From Campanula takesimana (taxonomy: Eukaryota; Streptophyta; Magnoliopsida; Asterales; Campanulaceae): 64,000 bases of DNA. The translations under genes and the position numbers were made by a program. Below are positions 11,250 to 21,454 of this stretch, in pieces. The stretch covers positions 2,170,001 to 2,234,000 of the forward strand of contig JAOWBW010000060.1 in assembly GCA_026119855.1 (NCBI GenBank). The letters are read 5' to 3'. The notes below the pieces were generated by a model, which was not told the origin of the DNA, did no database searches, and was given only the letters and a program-made list of their open reading frames with translations. Position 1 is the stretch's first letter. Every line of letters starts with the position of its first letter.

Positions 11250-14200
11250 ATGTCTGGAAGAAGAAACAGAGGAGGTACTAGTGGGGCACAGAATCAGAAT
11301 GATACAAGGGAAGAAGCCCGTGCCATGTTTCAAGGCATGTTCGAGGCGGCCATGAAGGCCATACATGATCAAGGTCCGAGGGTAGAACAAGCACCACCCC
11401 GCTATGGATTGGAGCAATTTCTGAAGCTGAAACCGGTTGAATTCAATGGGGAACCCGATGTTCGGAAAGCTGAATTGTGGATTGAGTCGATGGAGAAGAT
11501 TTATGATGTATTTGGGTGTTCGGATGAGGACAAGGTCCGGTTTGCGGCTTACAAGCTTGTGGGAGCCGCCGAGCATTGGTGGAAAGGTGTTAAAGCTACT
11601 TGGGATGATACTCACACGGTGTATGCGTGGGAGTTGTTTGTGCGCAAATTCAAGGAGCATTTCATTCCGGTTGTTGATCAAAACCGAAAGGAGATCGAGC
11701 TACTCAACTTGGAGCAAGTATTGTTGTCTATAGCACAATACTCGGCTAAGTTCATAGAATTAGCCCAGTATTGTGACTATTTGGTGAGGACCGAGGAACA
11801 AAAGGCTATGAGATTCATTCGGGGATTGAAGACCTCCATTCGTACTCAACTTATTGCTCAACGGATTGTGACCTTCCAAGATGCGGTGGACCGAGCCTAT
11901 TTGATAGAGCAAGATATTGGGGAGCATAAGAGGAAGACCGAGGTGGCCAACCTGAGTAAGCAAGGAGCTCAAGGCAAGCCACCACACCGTTCCGACAACC
12001 GAGGTAACCCGGGAGCATCATCTCAGTTTAAGGGGCAAACCACACCGAGGAATCCGAGTACTACTCCGGGGATTCAGAATAGGAAGCCTTGTACCTTTTG
12101 TCAGAAGGTAGGCCATACGGAGGATAGGTGTTGGAAAAAGCAAGGCAAGTGTACCAATTGTGGTGAAATGGGGAACTTTGCGAGAGAGTGCACGAGGTAC
12201 CGAGGTCAGTCATCCGGGTCAGGAGTTGGTATTAATCAGGGTCAGAAAAGGGATGCAGCTGGGAAGCCCAAAGTTCAAGGGAAGGTCTATGCCATGAATC
12301 AACAACAAGCTACCGATGATCCATCCGTTATTGGAGGTATTGTTTCTGTGTCTAATGTGAGCGCACGAGCGTTAGTAGATCCAGGATCATCTCATTCATA
12401 CATTTCTGTGCAATTTGCTTCCTTGTTAAATGCTGCATTTGAGTCTTTACCGTACGTGCTAGAGGTGTCGACCCCTATAGGAGAATGCTTGATTTCTGAT
12501 CGAGTCTTTCGTGCTTGTGATGTGGTTATTTGTGGTCGTGTCCTTTGTGCGGATTTGGTATTTCTTCCTATCCAAGACTTTGATGTCATTTTGGGTATGG
12601 ATTGGTTGAGCAAGTTTCATGCTTCCGTTGATTGCCGTAAGAAAACTGTTACTTTTTCTATTCCCGATGTGCCTACATTTGTGTTTGAGGCTAGTCCTCT
12701 GAGTAGAAGGGTTCGCTTAATTTCTTATTTGAAAGCGAGAAAATTATTTCATAGTGGTTGTGAGGGGTATTTGGCTAGTGTTCTTGATACTAGGAAAGAA
12801 TCCCCTAGTTTGGATAGTGTTCGGGTAGTTCGGGAATTTCCCGATGTTTTCTCTACCGAGTATGATATGCCTCCCGATCGTGAGATTGAGTTTTGTATAG
12901 ATCTTTTGCCGGGTACGGCTCCGATTTCGAAAGCACCTTATAGGTTAGCTCCCGCAGAGTTGAAAGAATTGAAGGTTCAATTGCAAGAGTTGCTTGATCG
13001 AGGGTTTATCCGCCCTAGTGTTTCCCCGTGGGGAGCACCGGTTTTGTTTGTGCGGAAGAAAGACGGTTCCTTGAGATTGTGCATCGATTACCGGAAGTTG
13101 AATCAGGTTACGGTAAAGAACAAGTACCCTCTACCCCATATTGATGATTTGTTTGATCAGCTTCAAGGGTCCGTGGTTTTCTCTAAACTTGATTTGAGGA
13201 GTGGGTACCATCAGTTGAAGGTTAGATCGGAGGATATTCCGAAGACTGCTTTTCGCACTCGTTATGGTCATTATGAGTTCTTGGTTATGCCGTTTGGGTT
13301 GACTAACGCGCCGGCAGTATTTATGGATTTGATGAACCGAGTTTTCCACCCCTATCTTGACTCGTTCGTGGTAGTCTTTATTGATGATATTCTTGTCTAT
13401 TCTAAGTCTCGAGAGGAGCACGAGCAGCACTTGAGGACAGTTTTATCCGTTCTTGCGAGGGAGAAATTATTTGCGAAGTTCAGTAAATGCGAATTTTGGC
13501 TCGAGAAGGTGTCATTTCTGGGTCATGTGATTTCTAAAGATGGGATTTCTGTGGATCCTTCAAAGATAGAGGCTATAGTGGATTGGAAGAGACCCGAATC
13601 AGTGACAGAGATTAGAAGCTTTCTTGGTTTAGCCGGGTATTACAGAAGATTTATTGAGGGGTTTTCGAGGATTGCTACTCCGATGACTCAGTTGACCCGG
13701 AAGAATGTCCCGTTTGTGTGGACCGAGAAATGTGACAAGAGTTTCGAGGAATTGAAGAAGAGGTTGACTACCGCACCGATCTTGACTTTGCCTAATGGGA
13801 GCGATGGCCTAGTGATTTATAGTGATGCTTCGAAAGAGGGTTTGGGTTGTGTGTTGATGCAGAATGGGAAAGTGATTGCCTATGCTTCGAGGAAGTTGAC
13901 CCCTAGCGAACAGAATTACCCCACTCATGATATGGAGTTAGCGGCTATTGTCTTTGCGTTGCACAAATGGAAGCATTACCTTTATGGAGCGAAGTTCGAG
14001 ATTTTTACCGATCACAAGAGTTTGAAGTACCTTTTCTCCCAGAAAGAGTTGAATAATAGACAGCGCCGATGGATGGAATTGTTGAAGGATTATGATTGTA
14101 CGATTTCTTATCATCCGGGGAAGGCAAATGTGGTAGCCGATGCGATTAGTAGAAAGTCTTATGTGGCTTCGATGATGGTTCGTGAGTGGAAAATGCTTGA

Positions 14201-14582
14201 GGATGTTCAAGATTGGTCTCCTCGTGAATCGAGACATGGGGCTATTTTTGCGAATATTAGGGTATCTCCGACCCTAATTCAGAGGATAAAGGAAGCTCAG
14301 AAAGAGGATCCCGAGTTGGTGAAGATAATGGGTAAATTGAAGGAAAAGAACTCCGAGGATTTTTCTATTAGCTCGAGTGGAGTGTTGACTTTCCGTGGTC
14401 GTTTGTGTGTTCCGGATGTTGATGGAATTAAACAGAGAGTTCTTGATGAGGGTCACAAATCGAGATATACTATTCATCCGGGCAGTACGAAGATGTATCA
14501 GGATTTGAAGCAACAATTTTGGTGGATTAATATGAAAAGGGAAATAGCCGAGTATGTTTCGAAGTGTTTAACATGTCAGTAG
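11250..14582 (+). CDS. Tekay copy 1 gag-pol polyprotein, cut by UAG in integrase
   Basis: ATG at 11250 (codon 4 of the open frame) gives 1110 aa. Approximate domain order: retrotransposon gag 60-190; two zinc knuckles near 280 (CTFCQKVGHTEDRC) and 300 (CTNCGEMGNFAREC, where the expected His is Asn); aspartic protease near 373 (ALVDPGSSHSYIS); reverse transcriptase about 545-800 with FIDDILVYS near 709; RNase H from about 858 (DASKEG, FTDHKSLKYL); integrase zinc domain (HPGSTKMYQ...CLTCQ) at the end. Translation stops at TAG 14580-14582, directly after 'CLTCQ', where the family normally continues into the catalytic core; the downstream frame carries on with 'VKAEHQRPAGL'. Copy 2 has the same stop, so it predates the duplication. 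Confidence 0.9.
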   Translation: MSGRRNRGGTSGAQNQNDTREEARAMFQGMFEAAMKAIHDQGPRVEQAPPRYGLEQFLKLKPVEFNGEPDVRKAELWIESMEKIYDVFGCSDEDKVRFAAYKLVGAAEHWWKGVKATWDDTHTVYAWELFVRKFKEHFIPVVDQNRKEIELLNLEQVLLSIAQYSAKFIELAQYCDYLVRTEEQKAMRFIRGLKTSIRTQLIAQRIVTFQDAVDRAYLIEQDIGEHKRKTEVANLSKQGAQGKPPHRSDNRGNPGASSQFKGQTTPRNPSTTPGIQNRKPCTFCQKVGHTEDRCWKKQGKCTNCGEMGNFARECTRYRGQSSGSGVGINQGQKRDAAGKPKVQGKVYAMNQQQATDDPSVIGGIVSVSNVSARALVDPGSSHSYISVQFASLLNAAFESLPYVLEVSTPIGECLISDRVFRACDVVICGRVLCADLVFLPIQDFDVILGMDWLSKFHASVDCRKKTVTFSIPDVPTFVFEASPLSRRVRLISYLKARKLFHSGCEGYLASVLDTRKESPSLDSVRVVREFPDVFSTEYDMPPDREIEFCIDLLPGTAPISKAPYRLAPAELKELKVQLQELLDRGFIRPSVSPWGAPVLFVRKKDGSLRLCIDYRKLNQVTVKNKYPLPHIDDLFDQLQGSVVFSKLDLRSGYHQLKVRSEDIPKTAFRTRYGHYEFLVMPFGLTNAPAVFMDLMNRVFHPYLDSFVVVFIDDILVYSKSREEHEQHLRTVLSVLAREKLFAKFSKCEFWLEKVSFLGHVISKDGISVDPSKIEAIVDWKRPESVTEIRSFLGLAGYYRRFIEGFSRIATPMTQLTRKNVPFVWTEKCDKSFEELKKRLTTAPILTLPNGSDGLVIYSDASKEGLGCVLMQNGKVIAYASRKLTPSEQNYPTHDMELAAIVFALHKWKHYLYGAKFEIFTDHKSLKYLFSQKELNNRQRRWMELLKDYDCTISYHPGKANVVADAISRKSYVASMMVREWKMLEDVQDWSPRESRHGAIFANIRVSPTLIQRIKEAQKEDPELVKIMGKLKEKNSEDFSISSSGVLTFRGRLCVPDVDGIKQRVLDEGHKSRYTIHPGSTKMYQDLKQQFWWINMKREIAEYVSKCLTCQ

Positions 14583-15702
14583 GTCAAAGCCGAGCATCAG
14601 AGACCCGCGGGATTATTTCAGCCGTTAGAGATTCCCGAGTGGAAATGGGAGCATGTGACTATGGATTTCGTTACGGACTACCTCGTACCAGTAGGAAGTA
14701 TGACAGTGTTTGGGTAATAGTGGATAGATTGACCAAGAGTGCCCATTTCTTGCCTATTGACATCAGATATTCGATGGAGAAGCTTGCGACCCTTTATATC
14801 GATGAGATTGTTAGATTGCATGGGGTTCCGGTTAGCATTGTGTCAGATCGAGACCCGAGGTTTACTTCTAGATTCTGGAAGGCGTTTCAGGAAGCTTTGG
14901 GTACAGATTGCGATTCAGTACGGCTTTTCATCCTCAGACCGACGGTCAATCCGAGAGGACTATTCAGATTTTGGAGGATATGTTGCGAGCGTGTTCGATA
15001 GACTTTTCCGATTCTTGGGATTCGCACCTACCGTTAGTGGAATTCTCTTACAACAACAGTTATCAGGCTAGTATCGAGATGGCACCGTTTGAGGCTTTGT
15101 ATGGAAGAAAGTGTAGATCGCCTATTTGTTGGGATGAGGTTGGTGAAGCGAGGATCGTGGGTATTGATTTGCTTCGGGATTCGGTTGAGAAAGTTAGAGT
15201 TATCCGGGATAGATTGAAGACAGCCCAGAGTCGACATAAGAGCTATGCAGACAACCGAAGGCGAGATCTTAGTTTTCAGGTTGGTGATTTGGTATTCTTG
15301 AAAGTGTCTCCGAAGGTGGGTATCCGAAGGTTCGGGAAGAAAGGCAAATTGGCTCCGAGGTTTATTGGTCCGTTTGAGATTTTGGGAAAGGTTGGACTTC
15401 TAGCGTATCGTCTTGCGTTACCGCCATCCTTAGACCGAGTGCACAACGTTTTCCACGTTTCTATGCTTCGGAATTATGTTCATGACCCATCGCACGTGTT
15501 ACCGAGGGTACCGGAGGATATTGAGCCCGATATGACTTATGAGGAACGACCGGTTCGGATCTTAGATACCAAAGTCCAAGAGTTGAGGATCAAGAGCATC
15601 GCGTTGGTTCGAGTTCTTTGGAGGAATCATAACATCGAGGAGTCGACTTGGGAGCTCCGAGACGAGATCGAGAGGAAATTTCCGTGGCTTTTTGTTTAAG
15701 GT
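14583..15702 (+). pseudogene. Tekay copy 1 integrase core and chromodomain tail (frameshifted)
   Basis: After the UAG the integrase core follows in three frames. One-base losses relative to copy 2 lie at about 14675 (GG for GGG) and about 14908 (TT for TTT). The last frame, to 15699, holds 'STAFHPQTDGQSERTIQIL', 'LAPRFIGPFEILGKVGLLA' (GPY/F module) and the tail 'VRVLWRNHNIEESTWEL', a chromodomain-like end of the chromovirus type that binds chromatin during integration. Both shifts are in short homopolymers. Confidence 0.85.
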
Positions 15703-15732
15703 GAGTCTCGTTAAAATTCGGGTCGAATTTTC

Positions 15733-15745
15733 TTTAAGGGGGAGT
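15733..15745 (+). other. Polypurine tract, Tekay copy 1
   Basis: TTTAAGGGGGAG lies just before LTR-B; the same tract precedes LTR-C near 22540. It primes plus-strand DNA synthesis. Confidence 0.8.
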
Positions 15746-15748
15746 GAA

Positions 15749-17931
15749 TGTCACGACCCGAAATCTAGGCTCTATTTTATTAGTAATAAATAATAATTAT
15801 TTAATTATTTTCTTAATTGTTTATTTAAATTATTATTTATTTAAATATTTATGCGTGCATTTTATGTGTTATAATAATTATGCCTAGCATTTTATTTAGG
15901 TCTTAATTGTTAGTAGGGAGTGTAGCATTTGTGTTAGTAGTGTAGTGGAGGGGGCCTAAGTGTAATCTTTTAAATCATTCCCCACTCCCTCCCTACTCCT
16001 TCCCTCACCTCCCCCATCCTCACACTCCACCTCCACCCCTCTTCCCAGCCATTTCTTTCTCTCTCTCCAAAGTAGAAAAAGGGTAAGTTTCTCTCTTCAT
16101 CTCTCTTCATTTTCTTCCTCTTCCTCTTGTTATTTCTCATTTCTTAAAACGTGAAATGTGTTTAGATCGTCGATAGGATCGTAGGAAGCCAAAAAGAATT
16201 GAAATCCATCAACTTTGAGATTTATCAAGTAAGTTACTTTTCCCCATTTTGATGCTAAAATGTTCATATCATGTCTAGATAATGTTTGATGTGTTATATT
16301 TGAAGTTTGGTTGAGTTTTGAATTTGTTTGGAATTTATTGGGAATTTATTTTGGGTTTTGATCAAAAATGGTGAAATCTTGAATGTTGGGTTTGATTCTT
16401 GATTTTGGTTGTTAAATGTTGTTGTATGAGTCTTTTTAGACTTATTAGTTGTGTTGGTACATTAGTATGCTAGTTAGAAGGTTGGATTTTGGTTGAAATG
16501 TGTTTTGGGTTTGAAAATGGAAGAACCCAGTTGTTCTTCCCGATTTCCAGTAGTTCAGAACATTGGGCGGCCGCACGAAAATGTCTGGGCGACCGCACAT
16601 CTATCTGAAAGCTTTTGTTCTTGTTTTGAGGGATTTTGGGCGACCGCACAGTCCATTTTGGGCGGCCGCACAGAACCCCTGAAAGTTTACATTTGTTAAT
16701 TTTGTGTGATTGAAGAATGCGTGTTGATCCAAATCTTGGGTGTCCTTCTAGTCGACCTTAGTGAACGTTGTAGTACACACTAGTGATAGAATTGGGTCCT
16801 TTGTGATTAAGTTTGTGTTGGAAATTTATTAAGTGTTAATGAGATTGTTGGAACACTTTATTGATTGGATTTGATTCTTTTGTGAATGAAAACGATATGG
16901 AATTTGATTAAGTATCATTTTGGGAATGTGGTTCATCTTTGATGCGCGGTTTGTATTGGTTTACCTTTGTGGTAATTTATTTGGTTTGGTTCCCTACTTT
17001 GGAACCTTAAGTTGTTTATTCATGCTAAATTATTATTACTTAGCATTTATTTGGAAGCCCAGCTGGCATATTTGTTGCATCGGGCGATGGGAAAGATTAT
17101 AATGGCAAAGCCAAGTCCATTATAATGTTGACCATTGTTTTTCCCCCTTCTTTACCCCTTTTCCAGATTGGCCTTGGAAAAGTCAAGTTAGCGTTCCTCT
17201 GTGAATGTATCTAGCTACCGGGCATGACTTTGGGTCATGGTCCTTGTCCTTTGTGACACTCTTTTGGTTATTGGTTCCGGTACCGGGGTTCTCTCTTCGG
17301 CTTTCATGCTATTATGAAGATGATGATTTGTTGATTATTGAAGCTGCGCAGCGATCCTTTATTTGGATGTTCCGGTTTGGAAAACCTTGGCTATATCCTT
17401 TGTTACGTGTTTATTTCCGCTGCTATCTGTTATGTGATAAATGCTATGTGCTATGTGATATTTATTATTGCTTATTGTATATTGCATCATAGCATGTCAT
17501 GTAGTTGCATTAGTAACTTATTGAGATTTATCTCACCCCCTTTTCGTTTATCTTTGTTTTTCCTTAACTCCCCCCCCCAGGTGCTAAGGAATAGTCTCGC
17601 TGATCATGAGAAAGAGGACGTCGAGTGTGGATACATTCTTTTGGGGAAGGTTGTCATAGGTTGGTTTACATTATGTAAATGTGTAACCATTTTGGGATAG
17701 TTGTACCAAACAATGACGTCACTAAGAATTGTATATTTGTATTTTGTTGGGCATAAACTTGTGGAAGTTTATGATAGTTGTAATTGGTTTTTATCAAAAT
17801 CGGTTTTGTAAAACTTTGGATCATCACCTTTTGGTATCAAATGAAATTTTTAACTTCGGTATTTCACAGTTTTGGTTTTAGAGTCGACGTCCAGATCGCG
17901 GTCTCGGGCCCGCGGGGTCCGGGTCGCGACA
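15749..17931 (+). repeat. Tekay LTR-B (middle LTR, chimera of outer LTRs)
   Basis: A 2183-bp LTR. At every substitution I found in its left part it agrees with LTR-C against LTR-A (TTAGGTC, CCCCACTCC, TTTGGTTGAG, GAGTCTTTTT, GATGCGCGG, GGGCGATGG, GTTTTTCCC). In its right part it agrees with LTR-A against LTR-C (GAAAAGTCAAG, TTTGGGTCAT, CTATCTGTTA, GATCATGAG, AAAATCGG, GGGCCCGC). The switch lies between 17143 and 17181. Confidence 0.95.
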
Positions 17932-18052
17932 GTTGGTATCAGAGCTATGGCATTAGCTCTAAGTATAAGTCTAGGTGGATTAGTATGACCTAGGTGGGTA
18001 GTAGTGTGCGGAGTGATTAACGGTTGATGTTTTATGCAGGTAATTGTTCTCA

Positions 18053-20938
18053 ATGTCTGGAAGAAGAAACAAAGGAGGTACTAGTGGGGCACAGAATCAG
18101 AATGATACAAGGGAAGAAGCCCGTGCCATGTTTCAAGGCATGTTCGAGGCGGCCATGAAGGCCATACATGATCAAGGTCCGAGGGTAGAACAAGCACCAC
18201 CCCGCTATGGATTGGAGCAATTTCTGAAGCTGAAACCGGTTGAATTCAATGGGGAACCCGATGTTCGGAAAGCTGAATTGTGGATTGAGTCGATGGAGAA
18301 GATTTATGATGTATTTGGGTGTTCGGATGAGGACAAGGTCCGGTTTGCGGCTTACAAGCTTGTGGGAGCCGCCGAGCATTGGTGGAAAGGTGTTAAAGCT
18401 ACTTGGGATGATACTCACACGGTGTATGCGTGGGAGTTGTTTGTGCGCAAATTCAAGGAGCATTTCATTCCGGTTGTTGATCAAAACCGAAAGGAGATCG
18501 AGCTACTCAACTTGGAGCAAGTATTGTTGTCTATAGCACAATACTCGGCTAAGTTCATAGAATTAGCCCAGTATTGTGACTATTTGGTGAGGACCGAGGA
18601 ACAAAAGGCTATGAGATTCATTCGGGGATTGAAGACCTCCATTCGTACTCAACTTATTGCTCAACGGATTGTGACCTTCCAAGATGCGGTGGACCGAGCC
18701 TATTTGATAGAGCAAGATATTGGGGAGCATAAGAGGAAGACCGAGGTGGCCAACCTGAGTAAGCAAGGAGCTCAAGGCAAGCCACCACACCGTTCCGACA
18801 ACCGAGGTAACCCGGGAGCATCATCTCAGTTTAAGGGGCAAACCACACCGAGGAATCCGAGTACTACTCCGGGGATTCAGAATAGGAAGCCTTGTACCTT
18901 TTGTCAGAAGGTAGGCCATACGGAGGATAGGTGTTGGAAAAAGCAAGGCAAGTGTACCAATTGTGGTGAAATGGGGAACTTTGCGAGAGAGTGCACGAGG
19001 TACCGAGGTCAGTCATCCGGGTCAGGAGTTGGTATTAATCAGGGTCAGAAAAGGGATGCAGCTGGGAAGCCCAAAGTTCAAGGGAAGGTCTATGCCATGA
19101 ATCAACAACAAGCTACCGATGATCCATCCGTTATTGGAGGTATTGTTTCTGTGTCTAATGTGAGCGCACGAGCGTTAGTAGATCCAGGATCATCTCATTC
19201 ATACATTTCTGTGCAATTTGCTTCCTTGTTAAATGCTGCATTTGAGTCTTTACCGTACGTGCTAGAGGTGTCGACCCCTATAGGAGAATGCTTGATTTCT
19301 GATCGAGTCTTTCGTGCTTGTGATGTGGTTATTTGTGGTCGTGTCCTTTGTGCGGATTTGGTATTTCTTCCTATCCAAGACTTTGATGTCATTTTGGGTA
19401 TGGATTGGTTGAGCAAGTTTCATGCTTCCGTTGATTGCCGTAAGAAAACTGTTACTTTTTCTATTCCCGATGTGCCTACATTTGTGTTTGAGGCTAGTCC
19501 TCTGAGTAGAAGGGTTCGCTTAATTTCTTATTTGAAAGCGAGAAAATTATTTCATAGTGGTTGTGAGGGGTATTTGGCTAGTGTTCTTGATACTAGGAAA
19601 GAATCCCCTAGTTTGGATAGTGTTCGGGTAGTTCGGGAATTTCCCGATGTTTTCTCTACCGAGTATGATATGCCTCCCGATCGTGAGATTGAGTTTTGTA
19701 TAGATCTTTTGCCGGGTACGGCTCCGATTTCGAAAGCACCTTATAGGTTAGCTCCCGCAGAGTTGAAAGAATTGAAGGTTCAATTGCAAGAGTTGCTTGA
19801 TCGAGGGTTTATCCGCCCTAGTGTTTCCCCGTGGGGAGCACCGGTTTTGTTTGTGCGGAAGAAAGACGGTTCCTTGAGATTGTGCATCGATTACCGGAAG
19901 TTGAATCAGGTTACGGTAAAGAACAAGTACCCTCTACCCCATATTGATGATTTGTTTGATCAGCTTCAAGGGTCCGTGGTTTTCTCTAAACTTGATTTGA
20001 GGAGTGGGTACCATCAGTTGAAGGTTAGATCGGAGGATATTCCGAAGACTGCTTTTCGCACTCGTTATGGTCATTATGAGTTCTTGGTTATGCCGTTTGG
20101 GTTGACTAACGCGCCGGCAGTATTTATGGATTTGATGAACCGAGTTTTCCACCCCTATCTTGACTCGTTCGTGGTAGTCTTTATTGATGATATTCTTGTC
20201 TATTCTAAGTCTCGAGAGGAGCACGAGCAGCACTTGAGGACAGTTTTATCCGTTCTTGCGAGGGAGAAATTATTTGCGAAGTTCAGTAAATGCGAATTTT
20301 GGCTCGAGAAGGTGTCATTTCTGGGTCATGTGATTTCTAAAGATGGGATTTCTGTGGATCCTTCAAAGATAGAGGCTATAGTGGATTGGAAGAGACCCGA
20401 ATCAGTGACAGAGATTAGAAGCTTTCTTGGTTTAGCCGGGTATTACAGAAGATTTATTGAGGGGTTTTCGAGGATTGCTACTCCGATGACTCAGTTGACC
20501 CGGAAGAATGTCCCGTTTGTGTGGACCGAGAAATGTGACAAGAGTTTCGAGGAATTGAAGAAGAGGTTGACTACCGCACCGATCTTGACTTTGCCTAATG
20601 GGAGCGATGGCCTAGTGATTTATAGTGATGCTTCGAAAGAGGGTTTGGGTTGTGTGTTGATGCAGAATGGGAAAGTGATTGCCTATGCTTCGAGGAAGTT
20701 GACCCCTAGCGAACAGAATTACCCCACTCATGATATGGAGTTAGCGGCTATTGTCTTTGCGTTGCACAAATGGAAGCATTACCTTTATGGAGCGAAGTTC
20801 GAGATTTTTACCGATCACAAGAGTTTGAAGTACCTTTTCTCCCAGAAAGAGTTGAATAATAGACAGCGCCGATGGATGGAATTGTTGAAGGATTATGATT
20901 GTACGATTTCTTATCATCGGGGAAGGCAAATGTGGTAG
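18053..20938 (+). CDS. Tekay copy 2 gag-protease-RT-RNase H (truncated by frameshift)
   Basis: ATG at 18053. The 961-aa frame is nearly identical to copy 1 through gag, zinc knuckles (again Asn for His in the second), protease, RT (FIDDILVYS) and most of RNase H. It ends early because a C is missing at about 20917 ('TATCATCGGGG' against 'TATCATCCGGGG' in copy 1). Gag, protease and RT are therefore intact in both copies, and only the ends differ. Confidence 0.9.
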   Translation: MSGRRNKGGTSGAQNQNDTREEARAMFQGMFEAAMKAIHDQGPRVEQAPPRYGLEQFLKLKPVEFNGEPDVRKAELWIESMEKIYDVFGCSDEDKVRFAAYKLVGAAEHWWKGVKATWDDTHTVYAWELFVRKFKEHFIPVVDQNRKEIELLNLEQVLLSIAQYSAKFIELAQYCDYLVRTEEQKAMRFIRGLKTSIRTQLIAQRIVTFQDAVDRAYLIEQDIGEHKRKTEVANLSKQGAQGKPPHRSDNRGNPGASSQFKGQTTPRNPSTTPGIQNRKPCTFCQKVGHTEDRCWKKQGKCTNCGEMGNFARECTRYRGQSSGSGVGINQGQKRDAAGKPKVQGKVYAMNQQQATDDPSVIGGIVSVSNVSARALVDPGSSHSYISVQFASLLNAAFESLPYVLEVSTPIGECLISDRVFRACDVVICGRVLCADLVFLPIQDFDVILGMDWLSKFHASVDCRKKTVTFSIPDVPTFVFEASPLSRRVRLISYLKARKLFHSGCEGYLASVLDTRKESPSLDSVRVVREFPDVFSTEYDMPPDREIEFCIDLLPGTAPISKAPYRLAPAELKELKVQLQELLDRGFIRPSVSPWGAPVLFVRKKDGSLRLCIDYRKLNQVTVKNKYPLPHIDDLFDQLQGSVVFSKLDLRSGYHQLKVRSEDIPKTAFRTRYGHYEFLVMPFGLTNAPAVFMDLMNRVFHPYLDSFVVVFIDDILVYSKSREEHEQHLRTVLSVLAREKLFAKFSKCEFWLEKVSFLGHVISKDGISVDPSKIEAIVDWKRPESVTEIRSFLGLAGYYRRFIEGFSRIATPMTQLTRKNVPFVWTEKCDKSFEELKKRLTTAPILTLPNGSDGLVIYSDASKEGLGCVLMQNGKVIAYASRKLTPSEQNYPTHDMELAAIVFALHKWKHYLYGAKFEIFTDHKSLKYLFSQKELNNRQRRWMELLKDYDCTISYHRGRQMW

Positions 20939-21454
20939 CCGATGCGATTAGTAGAAAGTCTTATGTGGCTTCGATGATGGTTCGTGAGTGGAAAATGCTT
21001 GAGGATGTTCAAGATTGGTCTCCTCGTGAATCGAGACATGGGGCTATTTTTGCGAATATTAGGGTATCTCCGACCCTAATTCAGAGGATAAAGGAAGCTC
21101 AGAAAGAGGATCCCGAGTTGGTGAAGATAATGGGTAAATTGAAGGAAAAGAACTCGAGGATTTTTCTATTAGCTCGAGTGGAGTGTTGACTTTCCGTGGT
21201 CGTTTGTGTGTTCCGGATGTTGATGGAATTAAACAGAGAGTTCTTGATGAGGGTCACAAATCGAGATATACTATTCATCCGGGCAGTACGAAGATGTATC
21301 AGGATTTGAAGCAACAATTTTGGTGGATTAATATGAAAAGGAAATAGCCGAGTATGTTTCGAAGTGTTTAACATGTCAGTAGGTCAAAGCCGAGCATCAG
21401 AGACCCGCGGGATTATTTCAGCCGTTAGAGATTCCCGAGTGGAAATGGGAGCAT
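20939..21454 (+). pseudogene. Tekay copy 2 RNase H end and integrase zinc domain (frameshifted)
   Basis: The coding sequence continues with 'GKANVVADAISRKSYVASM' in another frame. Two more one-base losses relative to copy 1 follow (near 21154, CTCGAG for CTCCGAG; near 21340, AAAAGGAAA for AAAAGGGAAA), then the shared UAG at 21380-21382. Confidence 0.85.

Noticed and set aside
11247..14516. Minus-strand frames opposite Tekay gag-pol
   Set aside because: Shadows of the dense coding strand, without family resemblance.
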